Shown here: positions 27,801 to 39,488 of the stretch, piece after piece | Numbering within the stretch: the first letter of the stretch is position 1 | Layout: the number at the start of each line of letters is the position of its first letter | Assembly (NCBI GenBank): GCA_017311185.1 | Contig: JAESUZ010002605.1 | Span: forward strand, 62,001-126,000 | Direction of reading: 5' to 3' | DNA: 64,000 nucleotides | Source: Proteles cristata cristata | Lineage: Eukaryota > Chordata > Mammalia > Carnivora > Hyaenidae | Made by a program: the position numbers and the translations under genes | The notes under the pieces: generated by a model | Databases searched by the model: none | What the model saw: only the letters and a program-made list of their open reading frames with translations | What the model was told of the DNA's origin: nothing

Positions 27801-28018
27801 TTTTTTAATTTTTTATGTTTTTCATTTATTTCTGAGAGAGAGAGAGTGCGAGCAGGGGAGGGTCAGAGAGAGAGGGAGACGCAGAATCCGAAACAGGCTC
27901 CTGGCTCTTAGCTGGCTGCCAGCACAAAGCCCGACGTGGGGCTCGAACCCACGAACCTTGAGATCCATGACCTGAGCCGAAGGTGGACGCTTAACCAACT
28001 CAGCCACCCGGGCACCCT
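27801..28018 (-). repeat. CanSINE, intermediate age
   Basis: Minus-strand SINE. Perfect 12-bp TSD 'ctaatactgttt' (27789-27800, 28019-28030). The 3' half already shows 'ctgccagc', the feature that grows into the young group. Confidence 0.95.
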
Positions 28019-28237
28019 CTAATACTGTTTATTGAATGGTACATCCTTTTCACATTGATCAGTGATGCCGCCTCTGACAATTCAAGCTGCCATGTATCCT
28101 GGCCCTGGTTCTGAGCTCTCACGTGTATTCTATTGTTCTGATTGTTTATCACCACACCTAGTTCACATTGGTTTAAAAACAATCTTCTAGCTTCCACTGT
28201 TGCTTTTGAGGATCCCAAATGTTTCTAATTCCATTCC

Positions 28238-29130
28238 CTTTAATAATCCGTTCAGCAATAATAAGCACTTGCTACATGCCCGGAAATAGCCCAGGTGCTA
28301 GAGACAGCATATCAATGACTAAGGTAAATTTTCCTTGAGAAGCGTTCATTCCAGGTAACAATCAGATAATTAACAAATAAATGTTAGACATTGTTAGACA
28401 GTGATAGATAATCTATAGAAATTTAAACTGAATAAGAAGATAAAAGAGCAAGAATAGCCTATTTTATCTTTAATTTTTTTCATATTTATTTATTATTTTT
28501 GAGGGAGAAACAGAGCTTGAGTGGGGGAGGGGCAGAGAGGGAGACACAGAATCTGAAACAGACCCCAGGCTCTGACCTGTCAGCACTGAGCCTGATGTGG
28601 GGCTCGAACTCACAAACTGAGATTACGACCTAGGTGAGGTCAGTCACTTAACTGACTGAGCCATGCGGGCACCCTAAGAACAGCCCAGTTTAAATAGAAT
28701 CAAGGGAAAAAGACTCTCTTTGGACAGAATGTTCGATTTGAGAACAAGGAATTGAGGAGACAAGCCATGTGATTGTCTGTATTTCAGGCACGAGGAAGTA
28801 TGGCTGGTTTTGCTAGAGTGAAATATACAAGGGTGAAGAAGGACAAAATGAGTCCAGAAAGGAAACCAGAAACCCTATTTTATAGGGCTTTGTAGATTAT
28901 AGTAAGGAATTTGGATTATGTTAAGTGTGTTTGGGAGATTTTGGACCAAGAGACTGATATAATCAGTTATGTATGTTAATAACATGGCTCAGGATACTGC
29001 ATGGACACCTCTTATAGGAGAGCAAAGTTGGAAGCTGGGGACATTTGCATGTGAAGTATTCAAGCAACAGATGGTTTGGCTTAGACTAGGACAGTAGCAG
29101 TGGAGATGGAGAGAATTAAGTTTGTGATAT
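28238..29130 (-). mobile_element. L2 LINE, antisense, split by a CanSINE
   Basis: The plus strand begins with the complement of the L2 3' end ('taagcacttgctacatgcccgg' near 28262) and runs into the complement of its ORF: 'tatagggctttgtagattatagtaagga' (28880), 'gactaggacagtagcagtggagatgg' (29084). Old and without open frame. The CanSINE at 28466-28675 divides it. Confidence 0.7.
28466..28675 (-). repeat. CanSINE, older copy
   Basis: Minus-strand SINE. TSD 'aagaatagcctatttt' / 'aagaacagcccagttt' (28450-28465, 28676-28691), diverged at four positions, which suits its age. Confidence 0.93.
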
Positions 29131-29264
29131 ATACATAAATGGATTATATATGACATCTGAAAGAATGTGAAATATGTGGAATGTGAAATAATTCTATATA
29201 TTTAGAAAACTCCCTGGAATATATATCAACAAGAAGCCACAACCTTCAAAACTGGTGCATATTT

Positions 29265-29489
29265 GGGGCGCCTGGGTGGCTTAGTCGGTTAAGTGTTCGA
29301 CTTTCGCTTAGGTCATGATCTCGCAGTTCGTGGGTTCGAGCCCCACGTCGGGCTCTGTGCTGACTGCCAGCTCAGAGCCTGGAGCCTGTTTCAGTCTGTG
29401 ACTCCCTCTCTCTCTGACCCTCCCCTGCTCACGCTGTCTCTCTCTCTCTCTCCTAGAAATAAATAAAACATTAAAAAAAATTAAAAAAA
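29265..29489 (+). repeat. CanSINE, young subfamily
   Basis: Starts GGGGCGCCTGGGTGGCTTAG and ends 'tctcctagaaataaataaaa' plus an A-rich tail. Perfect 15-bp TSD 'aaaactggtgcatat' (29248-29262, 29490-29504). A good reference copy for the young group. Confidence 0.97.
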
Positions 29490-29504
29490 AAAACTGGTGC
29501 ATAT

Positions 29505-30734
29505 CTCCTCTGTAATTTGCTCTTAGTAACCCCATGACAAAAGGAACAAACTGTTTTAACCCATCAGCCCACTTGAAAGAATTGGTCTCTCTTGTGTTTA
29601 GAGAAAGAATTCTTATCACTATCCTTATTGCCTAAGAAATAATACTAACGTTCCTTGGTTTTCCATCCAAGGTCATATGGCTCCTTCAACTTCTATATCT
29701 TCATTTTTAAATATTTTTTTCTTTTCATTGTATATTCTCTACCTAGCCACAACGATTTTTAAAAATCAGTTGTAGTTCCATAAAATACTTTATTTCCTTT
29801 CAGAAATTATATAATTTTGCTTTGAGAGTTCCGTTAAGTTCCAAAAATTACGCATAACATAACACATAGTAAATCCAGGTTAGGTACCAACTCCTTTGGT
29901 TTTCTTTCTCTTATCATCCCATACCTTTTAGTATATATTCAATTACTGCTTTTCCTATATCATTTCTGGGCTTGTAGGGAAATAAGCAAACCTCATCATG
30001 TCTCCCAGGCAGCGGGTAGCAGAGTCAGGAGGTCTGTCTAGCTCCAAATCTTATACTCTTTCACCTGCTGGAAGTGAATATTATCCACCTAATTCACATT
30101 CATTACCTATCTGACACATTCTTAGTGTTGTTCTCTAATTTGATTCTGTACCAAGAGAGCTCCTCTCATTCAGAGGCAAAAATCACCACTATTTTACCCC
30201 TGCCTCCTTTTAAGTGGGAAATGACTGGGAGTGTGAACTTTCTGAAGACTAGAAGCTTTGACAAGTCCCTTCCATAGAATAAAAAAAGAATACTAGGAAA
30301 TAAATGACAATTTCCTAGGTAAGGTGTTCCTAGAAAAGTACAGTCATTTTTCTACCGCTGAGGAGTTATATAAACCTTAAAGGAACTAACTTTTGTTCAA
30401 ATAAGAAGGGAAACATTTCATTAGACAAGGTGCCTTATTCCCGATTATAAAACCAGAACTCAGGAAATAGGCTCATGAGTAGATATAGGAAATTTGAAAA
30501 ATAAAAATAAAAATAAGAGTACATGATATAAATAAAGGATACCAGACATAATCTGATCAGTAAGTTTTGTCATGTGGATTCCAAGTTTACTACAGACAAT
30601 AGCATTGTTTCAAAAACCATCAGTCCCAGTGGTTTCATTCCATGGGAATAATCTATGCAAAAATAAGGAGTGCAGACTTGATTACTCCTCATAAACCCCA
30701 GGCTCGGACACTTTGGATAATATACTGTCTCACT
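29505..30734. other. Unassigned DNA with a possible MIR tail
   Basis: 1.2 kb with no gene recognised. 'gcagagtcaggaggtctgtctagctcc' near 30018-30044 followed by 'atactctttca' resembles the 3' part of MIR, too short to be sure. Confidence 0.35.
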
Positions 30735-30749
30735 TAAAAGTATCTTTAA

Positions 30750-30957
30750 GGGGCGCCTGCGTGGCTCAGTCAGTTAAGCGGCTGACTCTTGATTTTAGCT
30801 CGGGTCATGATCTCACGGTTTGTGGGATTAAGCTCCATCCTGATGGTATGGAGCCTACTTGGAATTATCTCTTTCCCTCTCTCTCTGTCCCTCCTTCCCC
30901 CATCTTGTGCACATAAAACCTCACTCTCTCTCTAAAATAAATAAACTTTAAAAATGT
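30750..30957 (+). repeat. CanSINE, older SINEC1-like type
   Basis: The tRNA-like part carries 'ctgactcttgattttagctc' and the body 'gagcctacttggaattatctc', the older carnivoran layout shared with canids, distinct from most copies here. TSD around 'taaaagtatcttt' (30735-30747) and 'ttaaaaagtatctttt' (30958-30973). Confidence 0.93.
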
Positions 30958-31010
30958 TAAAAAGTATCTTTTAACTAATAGTTTTATTTTTATTCAAATA
31001 TAAATAATAA

Positions 31011-31188
31011 GGGTACCTGGGTGGATGGCTCAGTCGGTTGAGTGTCTGACTTTGTCTTAGGTCATGATCTTACAGTTTGATTTTGAGCCCCAGGGCAGCC
31101 TCTGCACTGACAGTGTAGAGCCTGCTTGGGATTCTCTCTCCTCCTTCTCTGCCCTTTCTCCACTCATGCTTTGAAAATAAATAAACAA
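31011..31188 (+). repeat. CanSINE, older copy with small insertion
   Basis: Head 'gggtacctgggtggatggctcagtcgg' has an extra GGAT in the A-box area. TSD 'ataaataataag' / 'aaataaataag' at 31000-31011 and 31188-31198. It lies only about 50 bases after the previous SINE, in the same direction. Confidence 0.88.
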
Positions 31189-31198
31189 ATAAATAAGA

Positions 31199-31719
31199 AG
31201 TAGCCTAGTCTTTTTTTTCCATTTCAACTTTTGATACAACTTTAAAACACACAATTCTCTTGGCAGGTTGCCAACAGTTGCGTACTACAATTAAACCCAC
31301 TAATTTGAGCCATCAGTAATGAAAGTTACATTTATGGCATTCATCTGACAGATTATGCTGTTAATTTGTGGATTCTATTTGGTGGTCTGAATCAAGGGGT
31401 AATGCAAAGGTAATGTTGTAAAAGTAAAACAAATTTGCTGCTAGCATATTTTTAAGTGAGAGGCTCAGTGGCTTCAGTAGCTGCTCGTTTATTCAAATAA
31501 CTGCTTATATTGCTGACCTTTATTTCTTTAATTTCATGAAGCCATCATCAAATATGGAGCACAGACACCAACTGTTTATAATTAGATACATTTGGCCAGA
31601 TCTATGGTGAGGAGGGAAAAAAAAATGCTCGTGGAATTTTCCACTAAAAAACTGAAGTTCTGACTTAACCCTGAGCTTAAGTCTACATTAAGGGAATGCT
31701 CCTGAATTTGAGATTCATG
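31199..31719. other. Unassigned non-coding DNA
   Basis: No recognised gene or repeat. Confidence 0.4.
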
Positions 31720-31733
31720 AGTGGAGGTTTTTT

Positions 31734-31953
31734 TTTTTTCTTATTTTTTAATGTTTATTTATTTTTGAGAGAGACAGAGAGATGGAGCACGGGCAGGGAA
31801 GAGAGAGAGAGAAGGTGACACAGAATCCGAAGCAGGCTCCAGGCTCTGAGCTGTCACCGCAAAGCCTGACATGAGGCTGGAACTCTGGGACTTGCGAGAT
31901 CATGACCTGAGCCAAAGTTGGACGCTCAACCGACTGAGCCACGCAGGTGCCCC
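31734..31953 (-). repeat. CanSINE, intermediate age
   Basis: Minus-strand SINE. TSD 'agtggaggtttttt' / 'aatggaggttttt' (31720-31733, 31954-31966). Confidence 0.95.
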
Positions 31954-31966
31954 AATGGAGGTTTTT

Positions 31967-32696
31967 CTTAATCTCTGTTTCATAAAACCTGGCTCCACAG
32001 TGTCAAGCACAAAGGAGCCATTTTTGTCGAAAGAATTAATTTGTAATCCATTTGTATATGTAAAACTTGACTGATGATCATTGTGGCCAATGGATTTTTA
32101 AGGAGGACCAGTAGCAAGGCCTAAGAGAATCTATTAGGGCTGACATGTGCTCATATTTCTCAGATTTACCAAAATGGGCTTAATATCCTGAGTACCTGTT
32201 CTCTCTATAGAGCAATGTCATTTCCTGGATATTCTGAGTGTTGGTTTTTATAAAAAATACAACGAAAATTAATTATTTTAAAGAACCACTTACATCCTAA
32301 ACCAACTAGGTTACATATTAGTTCTCCATTGTTATATTGGAAATGTTTGTTTTCTAGCTCTGGATAAAAAACACTACAATGTTGTTGGTAAAGTTTCATG
32401 ATACAGAAAAACACTTTAGGTGAAGTGTTGTCCTCTGTGCAATGAGAATTAAAGTTAGGTGGCCACTTGCAGCTCCTCTATCCAGGCAGTGTGAAGTCAA
32501 CATAAACAGACTGAGCTTATCATAGCAGTGTCCAGTTCTGACTGACCCTCGTCAGCCAGTGACGATCCTGGCCTGTCTTTTCCCTTTAGACCAGAATGCA
32601 CATTCTAATTATCTAAATATTAAGTGTGCATACACAAAGCATCACATCAAGCACATAAGAGGCAACTGATTGTTCTCTCATGGTATACTAGTATTT
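31967..32696. other. Unassigned non-coding DNA
   Basis: 0.7 kb with no recognised gene or repeat. Confidence 0.4.
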
Positions 32697-33015
32697 AACA
32701 GAGTGACCAAATATTTATTGAGTGCTAGACTATGAAGATATTATATCACATTGGTTGTGATATACCAATAGTTTAAAAATTACCAGGAGTTTCTCTGCCA
32801 TTAACAGATGTGTGAAATGAGACAATCCAAAAATTACTATAGGAACAAGTAAAATGCTATTGGTGTCATGATAGGTATAAGATGGCATGGGGATTAAGGG
32901 AGGAAATAAATCACATTTTATTTTGATGACTAGGGAAGCATACTATTGATTTAGTTGGGCCTTAAAGGGTGAGTAGAATTTACAGATGGAAATTTAAGGA
33001 GACATATTTTATGGA
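32697..33015 (-). mobile_element. L2 LINE fragment, antisense (tentative)
   Basis: It begins 'accaaatatttattgagtgctagac' (32706), the complement of the L2 3' tail, and ends with 'agttgggccttaaagggtgagtagaattt' (32954), a well-known antisense L2 phrase. The middle is very diverged. Confidence 0.55.
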
Positions 33016-34148
33016 AGTAATTTGTAACTCATATATGGAGCCACTGATTAGATAGTTGAAGCCTCTCATGACAAATGATGATTTATCACAGTCCCTGTTT
33101 ATCTCTGGATAAAGAGAGGATATGGTTCTGCCACAGTTTACAAAGCATTCCTATGCATTTGCAGAAATAATGGAATCCATTGGCTAAATTATTGATGTTC
33201 TAGGGTGGTTCAGTTAAGAAAACTTTAATACTTCAAGCCAAATAGTTATCTAGAGGTTTTCCAATCCAAGTCTAATCATCTCCTATATTTAGACTATTTA
33301 ATTGTTCCAAATCAAGAAGGTTAGGAGAGGAACAGAAGGATAATTTGAATTTAGTCAGTTTTGTTATTTGTTAGCTCTGGTAAATGTTCTGGTGCAGAAG
33401 GTGATAGGAAATAATGATCTTCAGTAATTGTCTATGGGTAATGGTAAGTGGCAGAATGCTGGCGTCTGACAGCAGAATGTGGCATCTGTGGCTGTTTCTG
33501 GGACTCCAAGATTATATTTCTATATCAAAAATAGCTTTATGTGAGTTCCATGGGTTAAAGAGTCCATGCACACATCTGTGTCTTTTAATTATTCATGCTG
33601 CAACTGTCCTGCTTTACGATGAATAAATGAGAGCTATTTTCAAATCTATATTTATGTTTCCTAAACAGACTCTCCTTGAAAGAAAAAAATTTACAGAGCT
33701 CCTGAGCATTTTGAATTTGCTTTTGTTCTATGAGTAAAACTTAAGTTTCCCTGATGTTTTCAGTTTATCTTCTTGCTGTTTACAATTTGATCACAGAGTC
33801 AAAGTGTTTTCTGGGTCTCACGTGTTCTATACTGATTGACTGAATATTCAGAATCCTTTACAGCTTAAGGCCAAACTGACATTCTTTACTGAGGGACATT
33901 AAGAAAATGGAGAGATTGCCCACATTTATTGATATGAAAAGAATATTTTACAGATGTTGCTTTCCTCAAACTTATCTCATAAATTGATAAAACTATAACC
34001 TAAGTTGTAGTACAGTTTCTCATGGGTCTCGATAAATTGAATTTAACATTGAATTGAAGACCACAGTGCTAAAATTAGCCCAGAGTTTTGCAAAAAAGGA
34101 TGAGGGGGAAAACAAAGGAGAGTTTTCTTTAAAACATATAAAGACTTA
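33016..34148. other. Unassigned non-coding DNA
   Basis: 1.1 kb with no recognised gene or repeat. Confidence 0.4.
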
Positions 34149-34160
34149 TTAGAAAATGAT

Positions 34161-34373
34161 AGATTTTTAATTTTTTAATTTATATTTGAGAGTGAGAGAG
34201 AGACATAGCACAAGAGGCAGAGGGGCAGAGAAAGAGGCAGACACAGAATCTAAAGCATGCTCCAGGCTCTCAGCTGTCAGCACAGAGCCCGACACGGGGC
34301 TCGAACCCACAAACTGTGGAATCATGACCTGGGCCGAAATTGGATGCTTAACCAACTGAGCCATCCAGGTGCC
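34161..34373 (-). repeat. CanSINE, intermediate age
   Basis: Minus-strand SINE with clear boxes; TSD is weak ('ttagaaaatgat' / 'ctagtaaaagat'). Confidence 0.93.
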
Positions 34374-34787
34374 CCTAGTAAAAGATTGTTCTTAAAAGCA
34401 TGTAGACTTTTAAGAGAGACTGACAGTGATAGACTGAGAATTGCAACAAAATAGAAAACCCAGAATCAAGTCCTGTCTGTCTAGAGTCGTCATTTGACAG
34501 AGAGGATGCACCATGGTAAACTTCAGGAGTGCGATCATTCAACAAATGAGCTTGAAGTCATAGCTTATAGGAAAGAAAAAAAAAAATCTCAACCTCATGC
34601 CACCAAAACATCAACTCTAAATAGATTGGTAGCTTATATTTCAAAGGCATAAACTTAAAACATTTAGAAGAAATTATATATTTCTCAACTTGTAGTAGGG
34701 GATGGTTTCTTAACAAGACACATAAGGGCCAAATACAAAATAAAATAGTAAATTTTACTTCAGTAAAATTGAGAACTTTGAAAAAAA
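34374..34787. other. Unassigned non-coding DNA
   Basis: No recognised gene or repeat. Confidence 0.4.
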
Positions 34788-34975
34788 TTGGGTGGCTCAC
34801 TATGTTGAGCATTCAACTCTTGATTTTGGCTCCAGTCAGGATCCCAGGATCATAAAATCAAGCCCCATGTTGGGCTCTGCACTGAGCTTAAGAGTCTCTC
34901 TTTCTCCCTCTGCCCTTCTCCCAAATTCCCCATATTTTTTCATTCTAAAAAAATAATAAATAATAAAAAACTTTA
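34788..34975 (+). repeat. CanSINE, older SINEC1-like, head lost
   Basis: It starts at 'ttgggtggctcac', so the first few bases of the tRNA part are missing. The body 'caactcttgattttggctcc' is the older carnivoran layout. TSD 'aactttgaaaaaaa' / 'aactttaaacaaag' (from 34774 and 34969). Confidence 0.85.
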
Positions 34976-35350
34976 AACAAAGTAAACTAAATCTGTTTTT
35001 TCTCCTGTTTATCTCTCATATATTAATTATTAGACCAGTCAAAGAACCTAGAAGGGAAAAAGGAAAAAAACATTATTGGTCCATTCAAGGGAAAGTAGGA
35101 GAATTGCCATAGACAGGACAAAGAGTATAATTTGAAAAGTAAATTCTGGAAATATTATCAAGATTCCATGAAAGATGAATAAATGGCAACTGAGATGAGT
35201 TTATAGAAAACTATCAGAAGCTCATGGTTTTCTCCAGAGCTATCCCAAAAGCCTGTGAGTAGAGAATGTACACGCTGGAGTTTCGAAGTTACAGCTTCAT
35301 AAAGCTAGAGGCAGAGTGAGGGGAGAGGTACAGTGATTCTTAAAGTATTT

Positions 35351-35397
35351 TTTAATTTTAAAAAAAATTTTAATTTTTTTTTCTTAAACTTATATTT

Positions 35398-35434
<37 letters not shown>

Positions 35435-35602
35435 TGATCAGGGGAGGGTCAGAGAGAGGTAGATAAAGAATCCAAAGACAGGCTCCAGGCTCTGAGCTAG
35501 CTGTCAGCACAGAGCCTGACACAGGGCTCAAACACAGGAACGGTGAGATCATGACCTGAGCCGAAGTCCGACGCTTAACTGACTGAACCACCCAGGTGCG
35601 CC
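35351..35602 (-). repeat. CanSINE with expanded (GA)n
   Basis: Minus-strand SINE with a long (GA)n at 35400-35432, which is the expanded CT tract of the element. TSD 'ttcttaaagtattt' / 'atcttgaagtattt' (35337-35350, 35603-35616). Confidence 0.95.
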
Positions 35603-35616
35603 ATCTTGAAGTATTT

Positions 35617-36593
35617 ACCATCCAAACTGACTATGGTATTTGGAAAAGTGAGGAATCTAAAGCGGGATGGGGGTGGGGGCAATAGGGGCATATGGGCTGG
35701 TGAATAGGCAGGGATTGAGGAAATAAAAGCTTAATATGGCCAAACAATAGGTTTAATAGTAGTAAATAAGTTAGAGAGAGAAGTACAGAAGTTGAGATCA
35801 AAAGATGGAAGTTTCAAGAGTTCTTCAGATGTATGAAGATGTGTGATGATGTGATTCCTGTTAATGTGAGTGAAGGTGGAGGATTTTGGAACTTTGGAGT
35901 TAAAAACTTACAAGTCAGAAAGGTTTGAAGAGCTCCTTATGAAATCAGATGATTATGGCTAAGACATCTTTTTATGTCACTATAAGAGAGGAGTTTTAGA
36001 AATTACCTCTGAAAAGATATGAAAAAAATTGTGTTTCAGTAGCCCTTCCCTTTATTTGATATGTTTCCACTTTATTGCTTTTTAAATGTCAGAGTGACCC
36101 ATCACCCAAACTTCAAAATGGGGTTCTCATTTTGTGGAGGTAACTCATTATACTTACAACTGCTTGATGTATGTGTTTGATTTAAACACATAAATCCAGA
36201 ATTCAAATGAAAATATTGGCTTAAGAAGGTGGCATTTGAAAGCAGCATATAATGTGAAGAGGTATGCATTCAGGCCTGGTTGTCTCTTATCTTGAAGGTA
36301 ATTAGAGTCCCCCAAAGACAGAAAATCAATTCATTCTAAATGAAAATAATTTAGCTGCTATTGCATTGAGTAAGCATAAAACCACCAAAAAGATCTCTGG
36401 AATGGAACACGTTCTCATCACCTACTTAAAATAATGTTTATAGCACTGTCAAATTACAAGCGTTGAATATGTCAAAAGTGTTGACGGATGATGACACATA
36501 ATCAATATGTGTAAATCTTCTGTTAGTACCATAATGCTTCATACAAAATAATTATTTTTTAGTAACAAGTCTGTTCAAAATGAGTTAACATCT
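35617..36593. other. Unassigned DNA with a G-run cluster
   Basis: No gene recognised. Four G-runs at 35664-35688 fit the G-quadruplex pattern. The region from 36060 to 36590 is repeat-poor. Confidence 0.4.
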
Positions 36594-37451
36594 TTTTTAA
36601 TTTAAATTTTCATCAATTAATGTACAGTGCAACATTGGTTTCAGGAGTAGAATTCAGTGATTCGTCACTTACATACAACATGCAGTGCTCATCCCACCAT
36701 GTGCCCTCCTTAAAGCCCATCACCTACCTAGCCCATCCCCTCCCTCCCTCCCTCCATCAACAGTTTGTTCTCTATCATTAAGAGTCTCTAGTGCTTTGTT
36801 TCCCTCTCTTTCTCCCCACCCCTTCCCATACATTTATCTGTTTTGCTTCTTAAAATCCATATATGAGTGAAATCACATTTATCTTTCTCTGATTGACTGA
36901 GTTATTTCACTTAGCATAATGCATTCTAGCTCCATCCACGTCCTTGCACATGTCAAGATTTCATTCTTTTTGATGGTTGAGTAATACTCCACTGTGTATT
37001 TATGTACGACATCATCTTTATCCATTCATCAGTTGCTGGAGGACATTTGGGTTCTCTCTCCATAGTTTGGCTATGTTGATAATGCTGCTATATATATCAG
37101 GGTGTATGTTCCCCTTTGAATCTGTATTTTTGTATCCTTTGGATAAATACCTAATACCACAACTGCTAAGTCCTAGGGTAGTTCTACTTTTAGTTTCTTC
37201 AGGAACTTCCATACTATTCTCCTGAGTGATTGTATCAGTGTGCAGTCCCAACAGTGCAAGAGTGTCCCCTTTCTCTGCATCCTTGCCAACACTTGTCATT
37301 TGTTGTGCTGTTAATTTTAGCCATTCTGACAGATGTGAGGTGTTATCTCATCATGGTCTTGATTTGTATTTCCCTAATGATGAGTGATGTTGAGCATCTT
37401 TTCATGGATCTGTTAGCTATCTGGATATCTTCTTTAAAATAGTGTTTATTT

Positions 37452-37712
37452 GGGGCGCCTGGGTGGCTTAGTCGGTTAAGCGTCCGACTTTCGCTTAGGT
37501 CATGATCTCGCGGTTCGTGGGTTCGAGCCCCGCGTCGGGCTCTGTGCTGACTGCCAGCTCAGTGCCTGGAGCCTGTTTCAGTCTGTGACTCCCTCTCTCT
37601 GACCCTCCCCTGTTCACGCTGTCTCTCTCTCTCCTAGAAATAAATAAAACATAAAATAAAATAAAATAAAATAAAATAAAATAAAATAAAATAAAATAAA
37701 ATAAAATAAAAT
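37452..37712 (+). repeat. CanSINE, young subfamily, expanded ATAAA tail
   Basis: Full young-group copy with intact CpGs. The tail has grown into about 13 ATAAA units (37651-37715). TSD 'aaaatagtgtttatt' / 'aaaaaagtgtttatt' (37436-37450, 37713-37727). Confidence 0.97.
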
Positions 37713-37715
37713 AAA
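37651..37715. repeat. (ATAAA)n microsatellite
   Basis: A pentanucleotide array derived from the SINE tail; the minus strand reads as repeated YFILF, giving a false open frame. Confidence 0.97.
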
Positions 37716-38193
37716 AAAGTGTTTATTCATGTCTTTATCTATTCCATAATTGGGATGATTGTTTTGGATGCTGAGTTTGTTAAGTTCTTTATAGATTTTG
37801 GATACTGGATATGTCATTTGCAAATATCTTCTCTGATTCCATCAGATGCCTTTTAGTTTTGTTGATTGTTTCCTTTGCTGTGCAGAAGCTTTTTATCTTG
37901 ATGAAGTCCCAACAGTTCATATTTGCTTTTGTTTCCCTTGCCTTCAGTAAATGTGTTTAGTAAGAAGTTGCTGTGGCTGAGGTCAAAGTGTTTGCTACCT
38001 GTTTTCTCCTCTAGGATTTTGATGGTGTCCTGTCTCACATTTAGGTCTTTCATCCATTTTGAATTTATTTTTGTGTGTGATGTTAGAAAGTGGTCCAGGT
38101 TCATTCTTCTGCATGTTGCTGTCTAGTTTTCCTAACACCATTGGTTAAAGAAACTTCTTCCCATTGGATATTTTTTACTGCTTTGTCTTTTTT

Positions 38194-38409
38194 TAAATTT
38201 ATTTTAACATTTGTTTATTTTTGAGAGACAGGGAGACAGCACATGAGTGGGGGGGAGGGGCAGAGAGAGAGCGAGACACAGAATCTGAAGCAGGCTCCAG
38301 GCTTTGAGCTGTAAGCCCAGAGTCAGATGCAGGGCTTGAACTCACAGACTGTGAGATCATGGCCTGAGCTGATGTCAGACATTCAACTGACGGAGCCACA
38401 GAGGCACTC
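38194..38409 (-). repeat. CanSINE, intermediate age
   Basis: Minus-strand SINE. TSD 'ctgctttgtctttttt' (38178-38193, 38410-38425). Confidence 0.94.
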
Positions 38410-38427
38410 CTGCTTTGTCTTTTTTTT

Positions 38428-38643
38428 TAAAAAAATTAAATGTTTATTTAAGAGAGAGAGAGAGTGTGTGTATGTGTGTGTGAGTGGGGGAGGGGCAGAG
38501 AGAGAGGTAGATAGAATCTGAAGTAGGCTTCAGGCTCCAAGATGTTAGCACAGAGCCTGATGCAAGGCTCAAATCCATGAACCGCAAGATCATGACCTGA
38601 ACCATAGTCTGACGCTTAACTGACTGAGCCACTCAGGTGTCCC
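38428..38643 (-). repeat. CanSINE, intermediate age, same target as its neighbour
   Basis: Minus-strand SINE directly following the previous one's TSD; a third target copy 'cctgctttgttg' follows at 38650. It has a TG-rich variation at 38466-38482. Confidence 0.93.
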
Positions 38644-39427
38644 TTCTTTCCTGCTTTGTTGAAGATTACTTGACCATATACTTTTAGGTCTGTTTCTGGG
38701 TTCCCTATTCAGTTCCATTGATCTGTATGTCTGTTTTTGTGCCAGTACCATACTGTCTTGATGACTACAGCTTTGTAATATAGCTTTAAATCTAGAATCA
38801 TGATGCCTCCAGTTCTGTTTTTCTTTTTCAGGATTGCACTGGCTACTCAGGGTCTTTTTTACATGATTTCATATACATTTTGGGATTGTTGGATCTAGCT
38901 CTGTGAAGAATGCTGATGTTATTTTGATAGGGATTGAATTAAATGTGTAGATTGCTTTGGGTGGTATAGACATTTTAACAATGTTTGTACTTTGAATCTA
39001 TGAGCATTGAATGTTTTTCCATTTCTTTGTGTCTTCTTCAGTTTCTTTCATAAGTCTCATAGCTTTCAGAAGATCTTTTACTTCTTTAGTTAGATTTATT
39101 CCTAGGTATCTTATATTTTTGGTGCAATTGTAAATGGGATTCGTTCCTTGATTTCTTTTTCTGCTACTTTGTTATTGGTGTATAAACATGCAATAGATTT
39201 CTCCAGATTGATTTTATCCTATGACTTTGCTGAATTCATGTATTAGTTCTAGCAAATTTTTAGTGGAGTCATTCACATTTCCTATATTCACATCCTGTAC
39301 AGGAACAGTATAGCACATTCTAACCAGAATGCCAAAGTATAATGAAAAATTCTGCAGCTAGAAGTAAGCTTAAATTTTATATTTTCCAAAATAATGAACA
39401 AGAATCTTAGATTTAGCAGACCACCTC

Positions 39428-39435
39428 TTTCTCTC

Positions 39436-39488
<53 letters not shown>

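Larger units (their letters stand above)
27360..28215 (-). mobile_element. Old L1 (L1ME-like), antisense, split by a CanSINE
   Basis: Antisense ORF2 text in order: 'aaacagcttctctcagtctg', 'cacatatgtcaatcttttatt', 'atagattcagttttaatt'-like at 27745, 'atactgtttattgaatggtac' at 28023. Highly diverged. An (AATT)n array sits at 27696-27722. Confidence 0.6.
36594..39300 (-). mobile_element. Carnivore L1, 5'-truncated, antisense, with three CanSINEs inside
   Basis: Antisense L1: the 3' UTR begins at 36594, ORF2 coding sequence follows from about 37210, and the 5' end is truncated in ORF2 near 39300. Minus-strand frames at 37018-37299, 37614-37823 and 37853-38104 carry ORF2 C-terminal phrases such as [15 protein letters not shown], broken by stops and shifts. 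CanSINEs at 37452, 38194 and 38428 divide it. Inactive. Confidence 0.88.

Noticed and set aside
37614..37823. Open frame with repeated YFILF
   Set aside because: Reading of the (ATAAA)n SINE tail.
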